Source: Streptococcus equinus (GTDB lineage: Bacteria; Bacillota; Bacilli; Lactobacillales; Streptococcaceae). Taken from it: 64,000 nucleotides of DNA. The notes below the pieces were generated by a model. It made no database searches. It was not told the origin of the DNA and saw nothing but the letters and a program-made list of their open reading frames with translations. Each line of letters opens with the position of its first letter. The first letter of the stretch is position 1. The position numbers were made by a program, and so were the translations under genes. Where the stretch lies: NCBI RefSeq assembly GCF_900104225.1, contig NZ_FNJK01000003.1:1-64000 (forward strand), given 5' to 3'. This document shows positions 1 to 10,643 of this stretch, one piece after another.

Positions 1-109
1 GTCACTGACAGATTTATCGTTTCTTTGACAGGTTACTTCCGTAACCCGCACGTTTGGTTCGTATTGTTCAGTTTTCAAAGGTCTTTGTCTCATCAGAGAC
101 AACTTCTAT
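1..109 (-). other. 5' leader of an rRNA operon (16S gene lies beyond the left edge)
   Basis: On the minus strand this stretch follows a consensus promoter and contains, at about 64-82, the ACCTTTGAAAACTGAACA sequence that typically precedes 16S rRNA in low-GC Gram-positives. No coding potential is convincing here. The 16S gene itself is not in the window, so the call rests on the leader motif and the promoters. Confidence 0.75.
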
Positions 110-138
110 ATTCTATCAAATTTAAAACTTGTTGTCAA
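110..138 (-). promoter_or_regulatory. rRNA operon promoter P2
   Basis: On the minus strand: TTGACA (133-138), a 17-nt spacer, then TAGAAT (110-115). This is a near-consensus sigma-A promoter placed directly before the rRNA leader. An AT-rich stretch lies upstream. Confidence 0.85.
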
Positions 139-301
139 CACCTTTTTCAAGAAATTTTCAAACTCGTTTCAAACTTGTTACCGCTGTCCTCTCGAACAAC
201 AGCTATATTAGTTTAGCATTTCTATCACGCTTTGTCAAGAACTTTTTTAAGTTTTTTTAAAGCCTTCTGAAATGTTTGCTGCCTCAAACAACAGCTTATT
301 T

Positions 302-330
302 AGTATACTAAACTTAACTTTCACTGTCAA
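302..330 (-). promoter_or_regulatory. rRNA operon promoter P1
   Basis: On the minus strand: TTGACA (325-330), a 17-nt spacer, then TATACT (302-307). It lies about 190 nt upstream of P2, giving the tandem promoter layout common for rRNA operons. The stretch 139-437 holds these promoters and AT-rich sequence, and I see no gene in it. Confidence 0.8.
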
Positions 331-437
331 CACTTTTTTGATAGTTTTTTGATTTATTCTTGCTACTATTTTATAGCCCATTTTTAAGCTCGTTTTACGC
401 GCATTTATATATTCTCTATATTTTACATATCAATATA

Positions 438-466
438 TAAAAAGAAGGCTCAGAGAGCCTTCTTTT
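438..466 (-). terminator. Terminator of ftsH
   Basis: A 9-bp stem (443-451 with 455-463) with a 3-nt loop, extended by A/T pairs. On the minus strand it ends in a U-tract. It lies 16 nt after the ftsH stop codon and separates ftsH from the rRNA promoters. Confidence 0.85.
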
Positions 467-481
467 GCCTTTTACTATAGA

Positions 482-2455
482 TTATTCTTCAGAATCATCC
501 ATTTTTTCTTTCACTTCATCATATGATAGTGCATGTGCTTCCTCAGTATCATTTTCTAATTCTTCAGGTACTTTCCCTGTTTCATAGATAGATTTGATTT
601 GAGCAGCATCTAATGTTTCATATTTAAGAAGTGCTTCTGCAATAAGTTTATGAGTTTCACGGTTATTGTTGATGATATCAACAGCTTTATCGCGTGCTTC
701 ATTTAGAAGGGCACGTACTTCATCATCAATCATTTGTGCTGTTTGTGATGAATATGATTTTTCTGGTGATACTTGGCCTGCCATTATAGCATGATTACCT
801 TCATATTGAACAGGACCCAACTTTTCACTCATACCATATTCCGTTACCATTGAACGTGCCAATTGCGTTGCTTGTTCAAAGTCATTTGATGCACCTGTGG
901 TTTGCGCATTAAAGATAATTTCTTCTGCAACACGTCCACCCATCAATCCAGCTAGTTGTTCTTTAAGATCAGATTTAGAGTGTAACATTTGGTCTTCTTT
1001 TGGAAGAGCAATCATGTAACCTCCTGCACGACCACGTGGTACAATTGTTACTTTATGAACGACACGTGCGCTTGAAAGAACTAAACCAACAATAGTGTGT
1101 CCAGCTTCATGGTAAGCAACCATTTCACGGTCACGTTGTGAAATCGTACGGTCTTTCTTAGAAGGACCAGCAATAACTCTATCTTCGGCTTCATCGATAT
1201 CTGAAGCATCGATTTTAGTTTTATTACGACGAGCAGCAACAAGTGCAGCTTCATTTAGGACATTTTCAAGATCTGCACCAACAAATCCTGGTGTTTGCTG
1301 TGCAACAACTTTCAAATTGACATCTTCTGCCAACGGTTTATTTTTAGCGTGTACTCGAAGTATTGCTTCACGCCCTTTAACATCAGGACTTCCAACAAGA
1401 ATTTTACGGTCAAAACGTCCTGGACGAAGAAGAGCAGGATCTAGAACATCGCTACGGTTAGTTGCGGCAATAACAATGATATTTTCATTTCCTTCAAAAC
1501 CATCCATTTCAATAAGAAGTTGGTTAAGAGTTTGTTCGCGTTCATCATTTCCGCCACCCATGCCAGCACCACGTCGGCGACCGACAGCATCGATTTCATC
1601 GATGAAAATAATCGCACGCTCTGCCTTCTTAGCATCTTCAAATAGTGATCTAACACGACTCGCACCCACACCCACAAACATTTCAACAAAATCAGAACCT
1701 GAAATTGAGAAAAATGGGACGCCAGCTTCACCGGCAACAGCTTTAGCAAGTAAAGTTTTACCTGTTCCTGGAGGGCCTTCTAAAAGAACACCAGCTGGAA
1801 TACGAGCACCAAGTGCTTTATATTTTTTCGGATTTTTTAAGAAATCAACAACTTCAACAAGTTCTTGTTTTTCTTCTTCAGCTCCAGCAACATCAGAAAA
1901 TCTCACTTTAACGTCACCTTTATTTTGTGACTTAGCTCGATTTTTACCAAAACTCATTGCTCCACGAGCACCATTTCCGCCTTGATTCATCATCATGAAG
2001 AAGAAGACAATTACTAGGATAAGTGGAAGATAAGTTAATGCCAAAGATAGCCAAGCACCGCTTGAACTTTCTTGTTTGATATTTACATCAACATCTGCAT
2101 CATCTGCCGCTTTAGTAAGTGTATCAATAGAAGAATCACTTGGTAAAATAATTGATGTAAACTCAGTAACTGATGTTGAGTTACTTCCTTCTAGGAAAGG
2201 AAGAGAAGCACTTGATTTTGTTTTTTTAGGTTTCGAATACTTACCACTTACTTCAATAATGCTACCGTTTGGCTGGTAAGTAATCGATTTAATATCACCC
2301 GCTTTAAGTTGCTTAACTAAAGTCGAGTAATTAATTTGTTGACTTTGTGTACTTGTTCCTCTCAAATAATATTGAAATGCGGTAATCGCCGCAATAATGA
2401 CAAGAATATAAATAAAGGAATTTTTAACAAAGCCATTATTTTTGTTATTTTTCAT
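482..2455 (-). CDS. ftsH: ATP-dependent zinc metalloprotease FtsH
   Basis: Membrane-anchored AAA+ protease that degrades misfolded and regulatory membrane proteins as a hexamer. The 657-residue protein shows a first membrane helix (about 12-30), an extracytoplasmic domain, and a second helix (about 134-156). The AAA module has Walker A GPPGTGKT at 227-234 and Walker B IIFIDEID at 282-289, and includes [20 protein letters not shown], the second region of homology. The zinc site HEAGH is at 449-453. Length and all key residues are normal for the family. It is the last gene of the minus-strand run from dnaN and follows hpt closely (21 nt). A terminator follows the gene. In many streptococci comX lies after ftsH; it does not lie here. 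Confidence 0.98.
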   Translation of the reverse strand: MKNNKNNGFVKNSFIYILVIIAAITAFQYYLRGTSTQSQQINYSTLVKQLKAGDIKSITYQPNGSIIEVSGKYSKPKKTKSSASLPFLEGSNSTSVTEFTSIILPSDSSIDTLTKAADDADVDVNIKQESSSGAWLSLALTYLPLILVIVFFFMMMNQGGNGARGAMSFGKNRAKSQNKGDVKVRFSDVAGAEEEKQELVEVVDFLKNPKKYKALGARIPAGVLLEGPPGTGKTLLAKAVAGEAGVPFFSISGSDFVEMFVGVGASRVRSLFEDAKKAERAIIFIDEIDAVGRRRGAGMGGGNDEREQTLNQLLIEMDGFEGNENIIVIAATNRSDVLDPALLRPGRFDRKILVGSPDVKGREAILRVHAKNKPLAEDVNLKVVAQQTPGFVGADLENVLNEAALVAARRNKTKIDASDIDEAEDRVIAGPSKKDRTISQRDREMVAYHEAGHTIVGLVLSSARVVHKVTIVPRGRAGGYMIALPKEDQMLHSKSDLKEQLAGLMGGRVAEEIIFNAQTTGASNDFEQATQLARSMVTEYGMSEKLGPVQYEGNHAIMAGQVSPEKSYSSQTAQMIDDEVRALLNEARDKAVDIINNNRETHKLIAEALLKYETLDAAQIKSIYETGKVPEELENDTEEAHALSYDEVKEKMDDSEE

Positions 2456-2476
2456 ATATTAACTAACGACTTTCTA

Positions 2477-3019
2477 CTATTTTGAATAGATTTCTTCTTT
2501 CAAAACGCCAACATATGGTAAATTACGGTAACGTTCAGCATAGTCAAGACCAAACCCTACGATAAATTCATTTGGAACATCATAGCAGACATAATCAGCT
2601 TCGATGTCAACGACACGACCTTCTGGTTTGTCAAAAAGAGTTGCGATTTTTACTGAACTTGCTTTACGGTATTTAAACATATCACGAAGGTATTTTAGAG
2701 TACGTCCAGTGTCGATGATATCTTCGATAAAGACAACATCACGACCTTCAATATTTGTATCAACGTCTTTAAGAATTTTTACTTCACCACTGCTTTTTAC
2801 TCCACCGTGGTAGCTAGAGACAACCATAAAATCAATTTCGACATGTGTATCGATATGTTTGATTAATTCTGCCATAAAAGGAACAGAACCTTTCAAAACA
2901 CCAATTAATAGAGGATTTTTACCTTCATAGTCTTTTGTAAGTTGTGCGCCTAATTCTTTGGTTTTGGCAATAATCTCCTCTTCAGAATACAACACTTTTT
3001 CAATATCTTGTTCAAGCAT
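2477..3019 (-). CDS. hpt: Hypoxanthine-guanine phosphoribosyltransferase
   Basis: Salvages hypoxanthine and guanine to IMP and GMP using PRPP. The PRPP-binding loop [14 protein letters not shown] is intact, and the 180-residue length is typical. I chose the ATG at 3019 ([10 protein letters not shown]) because AGGTGAT sits just ahead of it and it leaves a 4-nt gap after the tilS stop. An in-frame ATG at 3046 would add nine residues and overlap tilS by 23 nt, and is less likely. The tilS-hpt-ftsH order is conserved in Firmicutes. Confidence 0.95.
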   Translation of the reverse strand: MLEQDIEKVLYSEEEIIAKTKELGAQLTKDYEGKNPLLIGVLKGSVPFMAELIKHIDTHVEIDFMVVSSYHGGVKSSGEVKILKDVDTNIEGRDVVFIEDIIDTGRTLKYLRDMFKYRKASSVKIATLFDKPEGRVVDIEADYVCYDVPNEFIVGFGLDYAERYRNLPYVGVLKEEIYSK

Positions 3020-3023
3020 GACA

Positions 3024-4289
3024 TCACCTATTTCTAATTTTTTCAATATACAATTTGCCCTCCATTATATCATGTTTAGAGGGTTTTCTCAAATAAGTTT
3101 TATCAGCAACCTGAACAAAAATTATTTTTCCATCCTGTTCGCCGATAATGGCATTTGCACGTTCCTGACTTGGAATTTTTTCATCAATAAAAAGCCTGCG
3201 CAATTTTTTCGAAAAATCTCCAAAATCAATACGGTCCCCTTCCTGTCTCCGTCTTAAAAGAATAGGATGTAAACTGTAAACGGCTATGCCTTCCTTATCT
3301 TTGCCAGCAAATTGAAATCGATACTGACCATAATTGACTATGCTGTTATATTCTAGCATCTTTTGAACTAGTTCCCCATCGGTCTTAGGGCTGATTTTTT
3401 TCACTTGAAATGTTTCATAATCTTTAACTAGCCAGTAATCTGATTTCACATGATAGTTAGCATTAGATTTATTTATTAAAAGATGCAACATTTCCTCAAA
3501 CTGTCCATGAGACACTTGCAATTCAGGAAAGTTTTCAAGGTAATTTTGAAAAAGAAGGGCTTGAACTGCGGGAGTCTGAGCTAAAAATTGAGAACAGTTT
3601 GTCGCCTCAATACCTTGTGTTAAATCTTGGAATGCTTGAAAGAGTTGTTGGCTTTCATGACCAAGATAGCGGAGAGCTTGTTTAAATTTAGGATTTTCTT
3701 CCTCTAGTACTGGAAAATAACGATTTCTAATACGATTCCTCAAGAAATCCAAAGAGTGATTGGTATCATCTTCAAAGTGAAAAATGTCAGGTAAATCCCT
3801 CTTCGAATAAGTCAAGAAAGGACGAATCAACTCACCGTTACCAAATGCATTAACTGGCTGCATTCCAGATAAATGACGCAAGCGACTACCACGTAAAAGA
3901 CGCATAAAAATAGTTTCAGCTTGATCATCTGCATGGTGAGCCGTTACAAGAGCTGTATAATGGTGCTCATTCATCATCTCTTTAAAAAAACTGTAACGAA
4001 AATCACGCGCAGCTTTTTCAGAAAAAGTCCCCGAAAAATAAGCAACGTGAATTGGTACCTGATGTTTTCCTGCCCACTCGCGTAAATAAGCTTCCTCAGT
4101 ATCTGACTCAATACGCTGTTTATGATTGACATGAGCAATAGCAATCTCTATGTCTAATTTTTTTCGATATATATACAAAAAGTGTAGCAGATTCATAGAA
4201 TCTACTCCACCTGAGACAGCTATTAAAATTTTTTTATGTTTGGCGAAATATGCCTGTTTTTGAATTTCTTTTACTAATTTATCATACAT
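3024..4289 (-). CDS. tilS: tRNA(Ile)-lysidine synthase
   Basis: Adds lysine to C34 of the tRNA-Ile that bears a CAU anticodon, which changes its codon specificity from AUG to AUA. It is an N-type ATP pyrophosphatase with the PP-loop SGGVDS at residues 26-31. Further N-terminal motifs ([25 protein letters not shown]) are typical of TilS. The 421-residue length fits the long form with C-terminal tRNA-binding domains. It starts 10 nt after the upstream serine-hydrolase gene ends and is followed by hpt, so the three are probably co-transcribed. Confidence 0.96.
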   Translation of the reverse strand: MYDKLVKEIQKQAYFAKHKKILIAVSGGVDSMNLLHFLYIYRKKLDIEIAIAHVNHKQRIESDTEEAYLREWAGKHQVPIHVAYFSGTFSEKAARDFRYSFFKEMMNEHHYTALVTAHHADDQAETIFMRLLRGSRLRHLSGMQPVNAFGNGELIRPFLTYSKRDLPDIFHFEDDTNHSLDFLRNRIRNRYFPVLEEENPKFKQALRYLGHESQQLFQAFQDLTQGIEATNCSQFLAQTPAVQALLFQNYLENFPELQVSHGQFEEMLHLLINKSNANYHVKSDYWLVKDYETFQVKKISPKTDGELVQKMLEYNSIVNYGQYRFQFAGKDKEGIAVYSLHPILLRRRQEGDRIDFGDFSKKLRRLFIDEKIPSQERANAIIGEQDGKIIFVQVADKTYLRKPSKHDIMEGKLYIEKIRNR

Positions 4290-4299
4290 AAGACTTCAC

Positions 4300-5586
4300 T
4301 TATTTCAAAATGTTGTAAACGTCATTAGCGATATTTGAAATATCGTCGTAAGAAGCTTTATCTGTAAAAATTGACAAGATGAACGGTTGATTAGCATAAA
4401 CGATAGCAACATCGTGTCTGTAATCATAAGCATCACCGATTTTGTGAGCTACCTGAACATTAATATCTTTAGAGATACGTGCATTATCAAATGCTGTTGA
4501 TGATAGATATGAGATAATATCTCCATTTTGCTGATAGATAGCTTCCATTAAGTCAGCAGCGGTTTTAGATGACATTTCACGTGCCTTCATATCAAAATTA
4601 GTATTCGTTATAGCACTAATATCTGATGTGAAATGATCACCATATTGTTTGGCAATATAATAGCCTAAAATATTGGTTGCAACGTTATCAGAATTCTGAC
4701 AAACAGCTTTTAATAAATCTTCAACGCTGTAATCTTTGTCATCAGCAGTTTTGCTAATTTTTCCGCTACCGCTTGGATTGTAAGCTTTAGCAAAAGTATT
4801 AACATCGGCAGTGTATTTTAACTTATCGTCCATTTTAACACTGCCATCTTGAATTTTTTCTTCAACGTAGTAAAGGGTCGCTAGCTTAGCAACACTAGCT
4901 GCATACATTGTCGTATCAGAATTAATCCCTGCTGTTTCTTGTGTTGAGAGTTGTTTAACGTAAATTGAGTAGTTACTTTTATTATATTTCTGATTAAGAA
5001 CCTGCTGCACTTTTTCCATACGGTTATCTGTATCAGAAAGAGAGTCACTACTAATCCATCCTTTACCATCAACTCTATAATAAGTTCCATGATAAGTTGT
5101 CGCTTTTTGAGAAACGGTAACTGCTGAATAAGCATTTAAATCTGTTTTTACTTCCTGAGTTCCAACAACATATGGTGTTTGATAAACTTGAAAATCATCC
5201 TTTAACCAATAATTTTTTGACACTGTTTCCTGACTAAGAATGACATCATCATAAATTAATTGATGACTAGCTTCAATATAATTACCATCAGATAACTCAA
5301 ATACTGGTTGTGAATTATCATTGATTAGAATTCTATCAATATCTAATTGGCTATTAGCAGCAATTGTTCTTGAAGCAACCGTCAAATTACTATCTTTATA
5401 AACATCACTGGTTTGGGCAAGGACAGGATTTGATGGTAAAGCATCAAAGTAAGTTGTCGATGCTGCCACACCAGCTGTCAATTGGTATTTTGCTGCATTA
5501 CTTAAATCAACATTTTTTTCGGTACTAACAACAGAAAGAGAAGTCAAGAAAAATGGTATTAGCATCACTGCGAATAATCTTTTCAT
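4300..5586 (-). CDS. Secreted serine hydrolase, class A beta-lactamase fold
   Basis: A 428-residue exported protein conserved at this locus in streptococci. It has an N-terminal signal or anchor (MKRLFAVMLIPFFLTSLSVV). The C-terminal half has penicillin-recognising enzyme motifs: SVAK at 231-234 (catalytic serine), SDN at 299-301, and KIG at 382-384 in the place of the usual KTG. The first 200 residues lack these motifs and look like wall-facing repeats rich in Tyr and Asp. KIG instead of KTG makes true beta-lactamase activity doubtful. A role in cell-wall metabolism is inferred from the divIC neighbourhood, and the substrate is unknown. Confidence 0.85.
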   Translation of the reverse strand: MKRLFAVMLIPFFLTSLSVVSTEKNVDLSNAAKYQLTAGVAASTTYFDALPSNPVLAQTSDVYKDSNLTVASRTIAANSQLDIDRILINDNSQPVFELSDGNYIEASHQLIYDDVILSQETVSKNYWLKDDFQVYQTPYVVGTQEVKTDLNAYSAVTVSQKATTYHGTYYRVDGKGWISSDSLSDTDNRMEKVQQVLNQKYNKSNYSIYVKQLSTQETAGINSDTTMYAASVAKLATLYYVEEKIQDGSVKMDDKLKYTADVNTFAKAYNPSGSGKISKTADDKDYSVEDLLKAVCQNSDNVATNILGYYIAKQYGDHFTSDISAITNTNFDMKAREMSSKTAADLMEAIYQQNGDIISYLSSTAFDNARISKDINVQVAHKIGDAYDYRHDVAIVYANQPFILSIFTDKASYDDISNIANDVYNILK

Positions 5587-5601
5587 TGGCTCCTCCTTTC
5601 A

Positions 5602-5721
5602 TTATTTTTCAGTTGATTGGTGATTTTCTTCTCGTAATTTTTGATTTTTTTCAGCCAATTCTTCTAACTTCTCATCTGAATAAGCTAGAAATTTTTCAAT
5701 AGTTTCGATTAAATTTTCCAT
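5602..5721 (-). CDS. Small conserved protein between divIC and the serine hydrolase
   Basis: A 39-residue acidic, probably helical peptide (starts MENLIETIEKF) rich in Glu and Lys, consistent with a short coiled coil. The ATG at 5721 lies 1 nt after the divIC stop, with no clear Shine-Dalgarno site, so translation probably depends on coupling to divIC. A longer frame exists upstream, but it only shadows divIC. A tiny gene at this place is known in other streptococci. Function is unknown. Confidence 0.7.
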   Translation of the reverse strand: MENLIETIEKFLAYSDEKLEELAEKNQKLREENHQSTEK

Positions 5722-5722
5722 A

Positions 5723-6094
5723 TTATTTTGGTAATAGATTTGGCAATGGATAAACCGTTTCGCCTGAACGTGATAAGTAATACTTAGCACGAGCATACTT
5801 CTCAACATAATTTTCATCTTTCAAACGATTAGCCAAAACTTTTTCAGCATCCGTTTCAACGACCAGATTGTTATATGTTTTCTGAAGTGAAACAACTTTA
5901 TCCTTACGTTCTTGTAAAGTTTGATAACTTTTGACAAGGTTGTAAGTTGGCAAAATAAACAATAACATGACAACAATTAAAATCCATCCCATAAAACGAT
6001 TGCGTTTGCGATTTTCTTCTTCTATGTAACGTTTTTTGGTATTTTCATCATTGATGTATTGATTATTTAATTGAACGATATTAGGCTTCTCCAT
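5723..6094 (-). CDS. divIC: Septum formation initiator DivIC/FtsB
   Basis: Small bitopic division protein that forms a complex with FtsL and DivIB/FtsQ at the septum. The 123 residues contain a basic cytoplasmic N-terminus, one membrane helix (about 34-53), then an extracellular coiled coil ([20 protein letters not shown]) and the family's C-terminal [17 protein letters not shown] segment. Its start overlaps the end of rqcP by 14 nt, indicating translational coupling in a conserved rqcP-divIC operon. Confidence 0.93.
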   Translation of the reverse strand: MEKPNIVQLNNQYINDENTKKRYIEEENRKRNRFMGWILIVVMLLFILPTYNLVKSYQTLQERKDKVVSLQKTYNNLVVETDAEKVLANRLKDENYVEKYARAKYYLSRSGETVYPLPNLLPK

Positions 6095-6353
6095 CCGCTT
6101 CTATCCTTGTTTCATTAATGATTTCGTACATTTTAGTTGCATCTTCTTTTTTAGTACTGTCTTTCATTTCTAAGACACGTACAGTCAACAATTTATTTCC
6201 AAAACGAATTTCAACTTCGTCGTTAATTTTTAAATCAGTTGATGATTTAGCTAAGATACCATTTACTTTGATACGTCCTTTGTCAGCTACTTCTTTAGCA
6301 ACTGGACGACGTTTTATAATACGGGATACTTTTAAATATTTATCTAATCTCAT
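6081..6353 (-). CDS. rqcP: S4-domain RNA-binding protein RqcP (Hsp15/YabO family)
   Basis: A 90-residue S4 RNA-binding protein. In Bacillus, RqcP works with RqcH on stalled 50S subunits in alanine tailing of nascent chains. The S4 fold starts at the N-terminus ([20 protein letters not shown]), followed by [11 protein letters not shown] and a basic strand. It precedes divIC, as in other Firmicutes. In many streptococci mfd lies directly upstream. Here an XRE gene lies between them, separated by a terminator at 6436-6461. Confidence 0.9.
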   Translation of the reverse strand: MRLDKYLKVSRIIKRRPVAKEVADKGRIKVNGILAKSSTDLKINDEVEIRFGNKLLTVRVLEMKDSTKKEDATKMYEIINETRIEADGEA

Positions 6354-6435
6354 AATATTTTACCTCGCAATCTTTTCTATTTTATCACTTTTTTTCAGAA
6401 AATAACTGTTTTCAATATGTTTGTTAAGATAATGT

Positions 6436-6461
6436 AATAAAAAGAGAGCTAATGCTCTCTT
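6436..6461 (-). terminator. Terminator of the XRE regulator gene
   Basis: The stem AAGAGAGC/GCTCTCTT (6442-6449 with 6454-6461) has a TAAT loop. On the minus strand it is followed by a run of U. It lies 20 nt after the regulator's stop codon and isolates that gene from rqcP. Confidence 0.85.
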
Positions 6462-6480
6462 AGTAACATCTAAAAAATTA

Positions 6481-7035
6481 TCAATAAAAAATCACAGTAG
6501 AAACAATTGTACCAGCAAAAAAGATAATAAATACAATCACTAGCAAACTTGCCACAAACCATAGTTCACTTAAAAGACTTGTTTTTTTATTCTTATTAGG
6601 ATTTAAGAAATTTAAAATATCAGCATAAGTCTGAAGTTCTCGATTTTTTAAAATATAAAATATTTGAAAAACTGAATAAGCAACTGGCATAGCTAACAGC
6701 CAGAGAATTATAGACTCTTGTACTGAATCAAGTAAATAACGTGTGGGTACTGCTACCGAAAAAAGAAACCAAGAAATTCCTCCAATAATGAGCCATTTCT
6801 TAAGCTGCGACTGGTCAACTTGATGTTTCATAATCTCAACATCCCCTTTGATTAAATTATCTAAAGTAACATCAAAATAGGCCGCAATCAACAAGAGTGA
6901 ATTGATATCTGGATAAGTTTTACCACGTTCCCAGTTGGAAATTGTTTGACGTGAAACATAGAGCTTTTCTGCCAACTCTTCTTGAGAGAGATTTTTTTCC
7001 TTTCTCAATTCAACTAATCTGCGTTCAAGTTTCAT
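6481..7035 (-). CDS. XRE-family regulator with C-terminal membrane segments
   Basis: A 184-residue protein with an N-terminal helix-turn-helix (about 4-60: LSQEELAEKLYVSRQTISNW) of the Cro/C1 type. It then has hydrophobic stretches at about 84-101, 110-130 and 160-183 that look like membrane helices. Such membrane-tethered XRE proteins often regulate their own gene or a nearby operon. It has its own terminator and an AAGGAGG ribosome site. It stands between mfd and rqcP, where many streptococci have no gene, so it looks like a lineage-specific insertion. The target is unknown; repeats just upstream are candidate operators. Confidence 0.85.
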   Translation of the reverse strand: MKLERRLVELRKEKNLSQEELAEKLYVSRQTISNWERGKTYPDINSLLLIAAYFDVTLDNLIKGDVEIMKHQVDQSQLKKWLIIGGISWFLFSVAVPTRYLLDSVQESIILWLLAMPVAYSVFQIFYILKNRELQTYADILNFLNPNKNKKTSLLSELWFVASLLVIVFIIFFAGTIVSTVIFY

Positions 7036-7092
7036 TTTGACCTCCTTGATAATGCCAGTCTAAGCTTTATCAAAAACTTTACCATAAAGCTA

Positions 7093-7137
7093 CTTTGACA
7101 AACTAGCATTTCATTGACAAAAGTCTTTGACAGCTAG
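7093..7137. repeat. Three TTGACA-type repeats upstream of the XRE gene
   Basis: On the plus strand, CTTTGACAAACTAG (7093-7106), ATTGACAAAAG (7113-7123) and CTTTGACAGCTAG (7125-7137) lie in the 98-nt gap between mfd and the XRE start. The outer two share CTTTGACA...CTAG. They could be operator half-sites for the adjacent regulator. The last one overlaps the end of mfd by a few bases. Confidence 0.4.
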
Positions 7138-10100
7138 TCTTGTTGTATTTTTCTGGCTTTGATTTCAGCTAGCATGCTACCAAATTTTTGAAGTTCTTCT
7201 AGGATTTCGTAATCTTTCTTTCCGCGAACATTAAAGGTAATTTCAATTTTACCTTGATTTTCACCAATACGGGCTTTCAAGTCTGTTTTAGAAAGAGCTT
7301 CAAAATAATCTTGTGTCAAGTAATGTTGTAACGAAACTTTCTCAAAACGTACCAATAAGTTGTTATCTTTACGCTCTACAAGTTCTGTAAAAGCATTATC
7401 CATATAAGACTTGACCAAACCAATCTCAAGTAAGTAGGCGACTTGGTCAGGGTATTCGCCAAAACGATCAATCAATTCATCTTGTAAACTTTGATAATCT
7501 TTCTGGCTTTCAATTTCACGAATGCGTTTGTAAATTTCAATTTTTTGACGTTCATCATCAATATAATCGCTTGGTAGATAGGCGTCAATTTGAAGATTCA
7601 TCTCAGCATTACTCTTACGACGCGCTTGGGATTTTCCTTGTTTCTTAGCAATCGCTTCTTCTAATAATTGAGAATACATCTCAAAACCAACGGAATCAAT
7701 AAAACCACTTTGTGAAGCACCGAGAATATTTCCCGCACCACGAATGGATAAGTCACGCATAGCAATCTTAAATCCAGACCCCAACTCTGTGAATCCTTTA
7801 ATGGCATCCAGACGTTTTTCAGAAACCTCTGTCAAAATCTTGTCTGGGCGGTACATGAGGTAGGCGTAAGCAATGCGGTTTGAACGCCCAACGCGACCTC
7901 GAAGTTGATACAAGGTTGACAATCCCATGTGATCAGCATTTTCAATAAATAAAGTGTTCACATTCGAAATATCGACACCTGTCTCAATGATTGTTGTCGC
8001 AACCAGAACATCGTAAACACCGTCAATAAAATCCATGAGCGTATTCTCAAGTTGAATTTCACTCATCTGACCATGAACAAAACCGATGCTTGCTTCAGGC
8101 ACCAATTCTTGTAATTCAGAGACTTTTTGGTCAATGGTGTCAACTCTATTGTAAACATAGAAAACTTGACCTCCACGATCAATCTCACGAATAATAGCTT
8201 CACGGATTAAACCAGGGTTAGTTTCCAAAACATAAGTTTGAACAGGATAACGGTTAGTTGGTGGTGTTTCAATAACTGATAAATCACGAATACCCAACAT
8301 TGACATGTGAAGTGTTCGTGGAATTGGTGTTGCTGTTAACGTCAAAACATCAACTTTAGTCTTAAGTTCTTTCAGTTTTTCCTTGTGTTTCACACCAAAA
8401 CGTTGTTCTTCATCGATGATAATCAGACCTAAATCAGCAAACTCAACATCTTTTGATAATAGACGATGTGTTCCGATAATAATGTCAACTTGACCTGTTT
8501 TCAATTTTTCTAAAGTAGCTGTTTGCTCTTTTTTACTTTGGAAACGGCTAAGCACATCAACTGCTACAGGGTAATTATCAAAACGCTCTGAAAAGTTCGT
8601 ATAGTGCTGTTGAGCAAGAACGGTCGTTGGTACCAAAACAGCTACCTGCTTATGGTCCTTAACAGCTTTAAAAGCAGCACGCATGGCAACTTCGGTTTTA
8701 CCAAAACCAACATCCCCTACCAATAGACGATCCATTGGTTTAGCTTCTTCCATGTCATGCTTGATTTCCTTAATAGAACGAAGCTGATCTTCAGTCTCTA
8801 CATAAGCAAAATCGTTATCAAATTCCTTTTGTAAGTCATCATCTGGTGAAAAAGCAAAACCTTTTAGTTGACTGCGTTCAGCATAGAGTTTCAACAAATC
8901 ATCTGCAATGTCTTCGACTTGCTTAGAGACTTTTTGTTTTGTTTTTTGGAAACGGCCGTCATTTAATTTGTTAATCTTAGGCTCTTTACCATCTGCCGAA
9001 ACGTATTTCGATAGATTTTCAATTTGTTCTACGGGTAATGAAATCGTTGAAGAACCTTGATATTGAATCGTTAAATAATCACGGTGCACACCATGAATTT
9101 CAATGGTTTCAATACCTAAAAATTTACCAATACCATGAACGTGATGAACCACATAATCACCCTTAGAAAGTTCATTGTAGTCTTTCAAACGCTCTGCATT
9201 ACTGATATTTGAACGACGAATACGACGTTTTATCTTTTTATGGTAAATTTCATGTTCCGTAATTAAAACAAGCTTTTCATCAGCAAAGTAAAAACCGTTT
9301 GATAAATTACCAACCACTAGCTGCGCTTGATGTTCTTGTAAATCACCCGCATCCGCTACTGGCAAATCTAAACCATACTCTTGCAAGTTTTCTTGAAGAC
9401 GTTCTAGACCATGCTGAGTATCTGATTGAATTAAAATTGTTGCTTTAGATTTTTGGTAACGATTAACCTCATCAATCAACAAAGGAAATTGATTGAAGAA
9501 TTCTTGCATTGGGTATTGTGTGAAATTGTGAAGCTTATCAAATTTTAGATTTCCCAAACCCTTATGGAAGTTTGAAAAGAAGGTTGCTGGCTGATACTGA
9601 CGCAAATTTTTATAAATATCAGCAAAGTAAACCAAGCTTGACACTGCTTTACCACGTTGTAAATCTTCTGTCAACAAGTTTGCAATCTCTAAATCAAACT
9701 TGGCATTACGATCAACAATCTTTTGATAGTCATCAAAAAAGACAGGAGTTCCTTTAGGAATATAATCTAGAAGTGTCCACTGCTTAGCATAAAACAGTGA
9801 TAAAAATCGTCTAATATCTTGATGTCTGTAGTGCTCTTGTGTTGCTGCATAAAGCTCGCTCAAATAAACCTCTTGCTCTTCTTTTGCATTTTCTAAAAAC
9901 TTCTCAAATGCCTGGCTAGCTCTAGCATAATCCTCTTCTGATAAGATTAACTCATCAGCTGGATAGATTGTTACTTGTTCAACATTGCTAAGAGATTTTT
10001 GAGTCTGCGCATCAAATTGACGAATGCCATCAACTTCATCACCAAAGAACTCTAAACGGTAAGGATAATCTGCTGTTATCTCATAAATATCAATAATATC

Positions 10101-10643
10101 GCCACGTCGACTAAACTCACCAGGGTTCAAGACTTGAGAGACTTTTTGATACCCAACATTTGACAACACCTTTACAACCTTGTCAAGATTGTAATCCTCA
10201 CCGACAACAAAATGTAATTGACTTTCAGAGTATGTCTTAGGATTTGGTAACAAAACACGTGCCCCAACTAGACTTGTTATCAAGATACCAGATTGATTAT
10301 TATCCTGTAAAAAATTTAAAGCCTCTAGGCGCGAATGAGCTTTATCCATTGATGCAAAAATAAATTCTGCAGCAGCAACATCATCCGCAAAAAACGTGTA
10401 AACATTGTCCTCACCAATCAAACCAGATAAATCACTAGCTAATTTTTCAACCTCGTTTTGACTTGATGTGACAACTACTATTTTTTCTTCATTAGCCTGA
10501 TAAGCTGAGGCGATAGCAAGAGCTTTACTTGCTCCTGATAATCCCATGACAAGTTGTCTCCCAAGAGTAGACACACCCCCATGCCATGACTGAATCAGCT
10601 TATTTTGACTAAATAAATCAATAATATTCATAGACTTACCCAT
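7134..10643 (-). CDS. mfd: Transcription-repair coupling factor Mfd
   Basis: DNA translocase that removes RNA polymerase stalled at lesions and recruits UvrA. The 1169 residues show the UvrB-like N-terminal module, the RNA-polymerase-interacting domain near 490-560 ([14 protein letters not shown]), a RecG-type motor with Walker A GDVGFGKT near 646 and DEEQ near 743, then the C-terminal TRCF domain. The chosen ATG overlaps the pth stop by 8 nt. A second ATG four codons in (10631, MNIIDLF) is a good alternative and matches the usual N-terminus of relatives. Co-transcription with pth is likely. Confidence 0.97.
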   Translation of the reverse strand: MGKSMNIIDLFSQNKLIQSWHGGVSTLGRQLVMGLSGASKALAIASAYQANEEKIVVVTSSQNEVEKLASDLSGLIGEDNVYTFFADDVAAAEFIFASMDKAHSRLEALNFLQDNNQSGILITSLVGARVLLPNPKTYSESQLHFVVGEDYNLDKVVKVLSNVGYQKVSQVLNPGEFSRRGDIIDIYEITADYPYRLEFFGDEVDGIRQFDAQTQKSLSNVEQVTIYPADELILSEEDYARASQAFEKFLENAKEEQEVYLSELYAATQEHYRHQDIRRFLSLFYAKQWTLLDYIPKGTPVFFDDYQKIVDRNAKFDLEIANLLTEDLQRGKAVSSLVYFADIYKNLRQYQPATFFSNFHKGLGNLKFDKLHNFTQYPMQEFFNQFPLLIDEVNRYQKSKATILIQSDTQHGLERLQENLQEYGLDLPVADAGDLQEHQAQLVVGNLSNGFYFADEKLVLITEHEIYHKKIKRRIRRSNISNAERLKDYNELSKGDYVVHHVHGIGKFLGIETIEIHGVHRDYLTIQYQGSSTISLPVEQIENLSKYVSADGKEPKINKLNDGRFQKTKQKVSKQVEDIADDLLKLYAERSQLKGFAFSPDDDLQKEFDNDFAYVETEDQLRSIKEIKHDMEEAKPMDRLLVGDVGFGKTEVAMRAAFKAVKDHKQVAVLVPTTVLAQQHYTNFSERFDNYPVAVDVLSRFQSKKEQTATLEKLKTGQVDIIIGTHRLLSKDVEFADLGLIIIDEEQRFGVKHKEKLKELKTKVDVLTLTATPIPRTLHMSMLGIRDLSVIETPPTNRYPVQTYVLETNPGLIREAIIREIDRGGQVFYVYNRVDTIDQKVSELQELVPEASIGFVHGQMSEIQLENTLMDFIDGVYDVLVATTIIETGVDISNVNTLFIENADHMGLSTLYQLRGRVGRSNRIAYAYLMYRPDKILTEVSEKRLDAIKGFTELGSGFKIAMRDLSIRGAGNILGASQSGFIDSVGFEMYSQLLEEAIAKKQGKSQARRKSNAEMNLQIDAYLPSDYIDDERQKIEIYKRIREIESQKDYQSLQDELIDRFGEYPDQVAYLLEIGLVKSYMDNAFTELVERKDNNLLVRFEKVSLQHYLTQDYFEALSKTDLKARIGENQGKIEITFNVRGKKDYEILEELQKFGSMLAEIKARKIQQD

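Noticed and set aside
217..480. Possible comX (sigX) gene between ftsH and the rRNA operon
   Set aside because: In some streptococci comX lies here, but no suitable frame exists; the gap holds only promoters and AT-rich DNA.
1317..1985. 222-codon frame antisense to ftsH
   Set aside because: Ser/Arg/Pro-rich product typical of the opposite strand of a conserved gene; no start signals.
6391..6409. CodY-like box upstream of rqcP
   Set aside because: TTTTTTCAGAAAATAA differs from AATTTTCWGAAAATT in several positions and the region is AT-rich, so a chance match is likely. A similar weak match near 29096 was dropped for the same reason.
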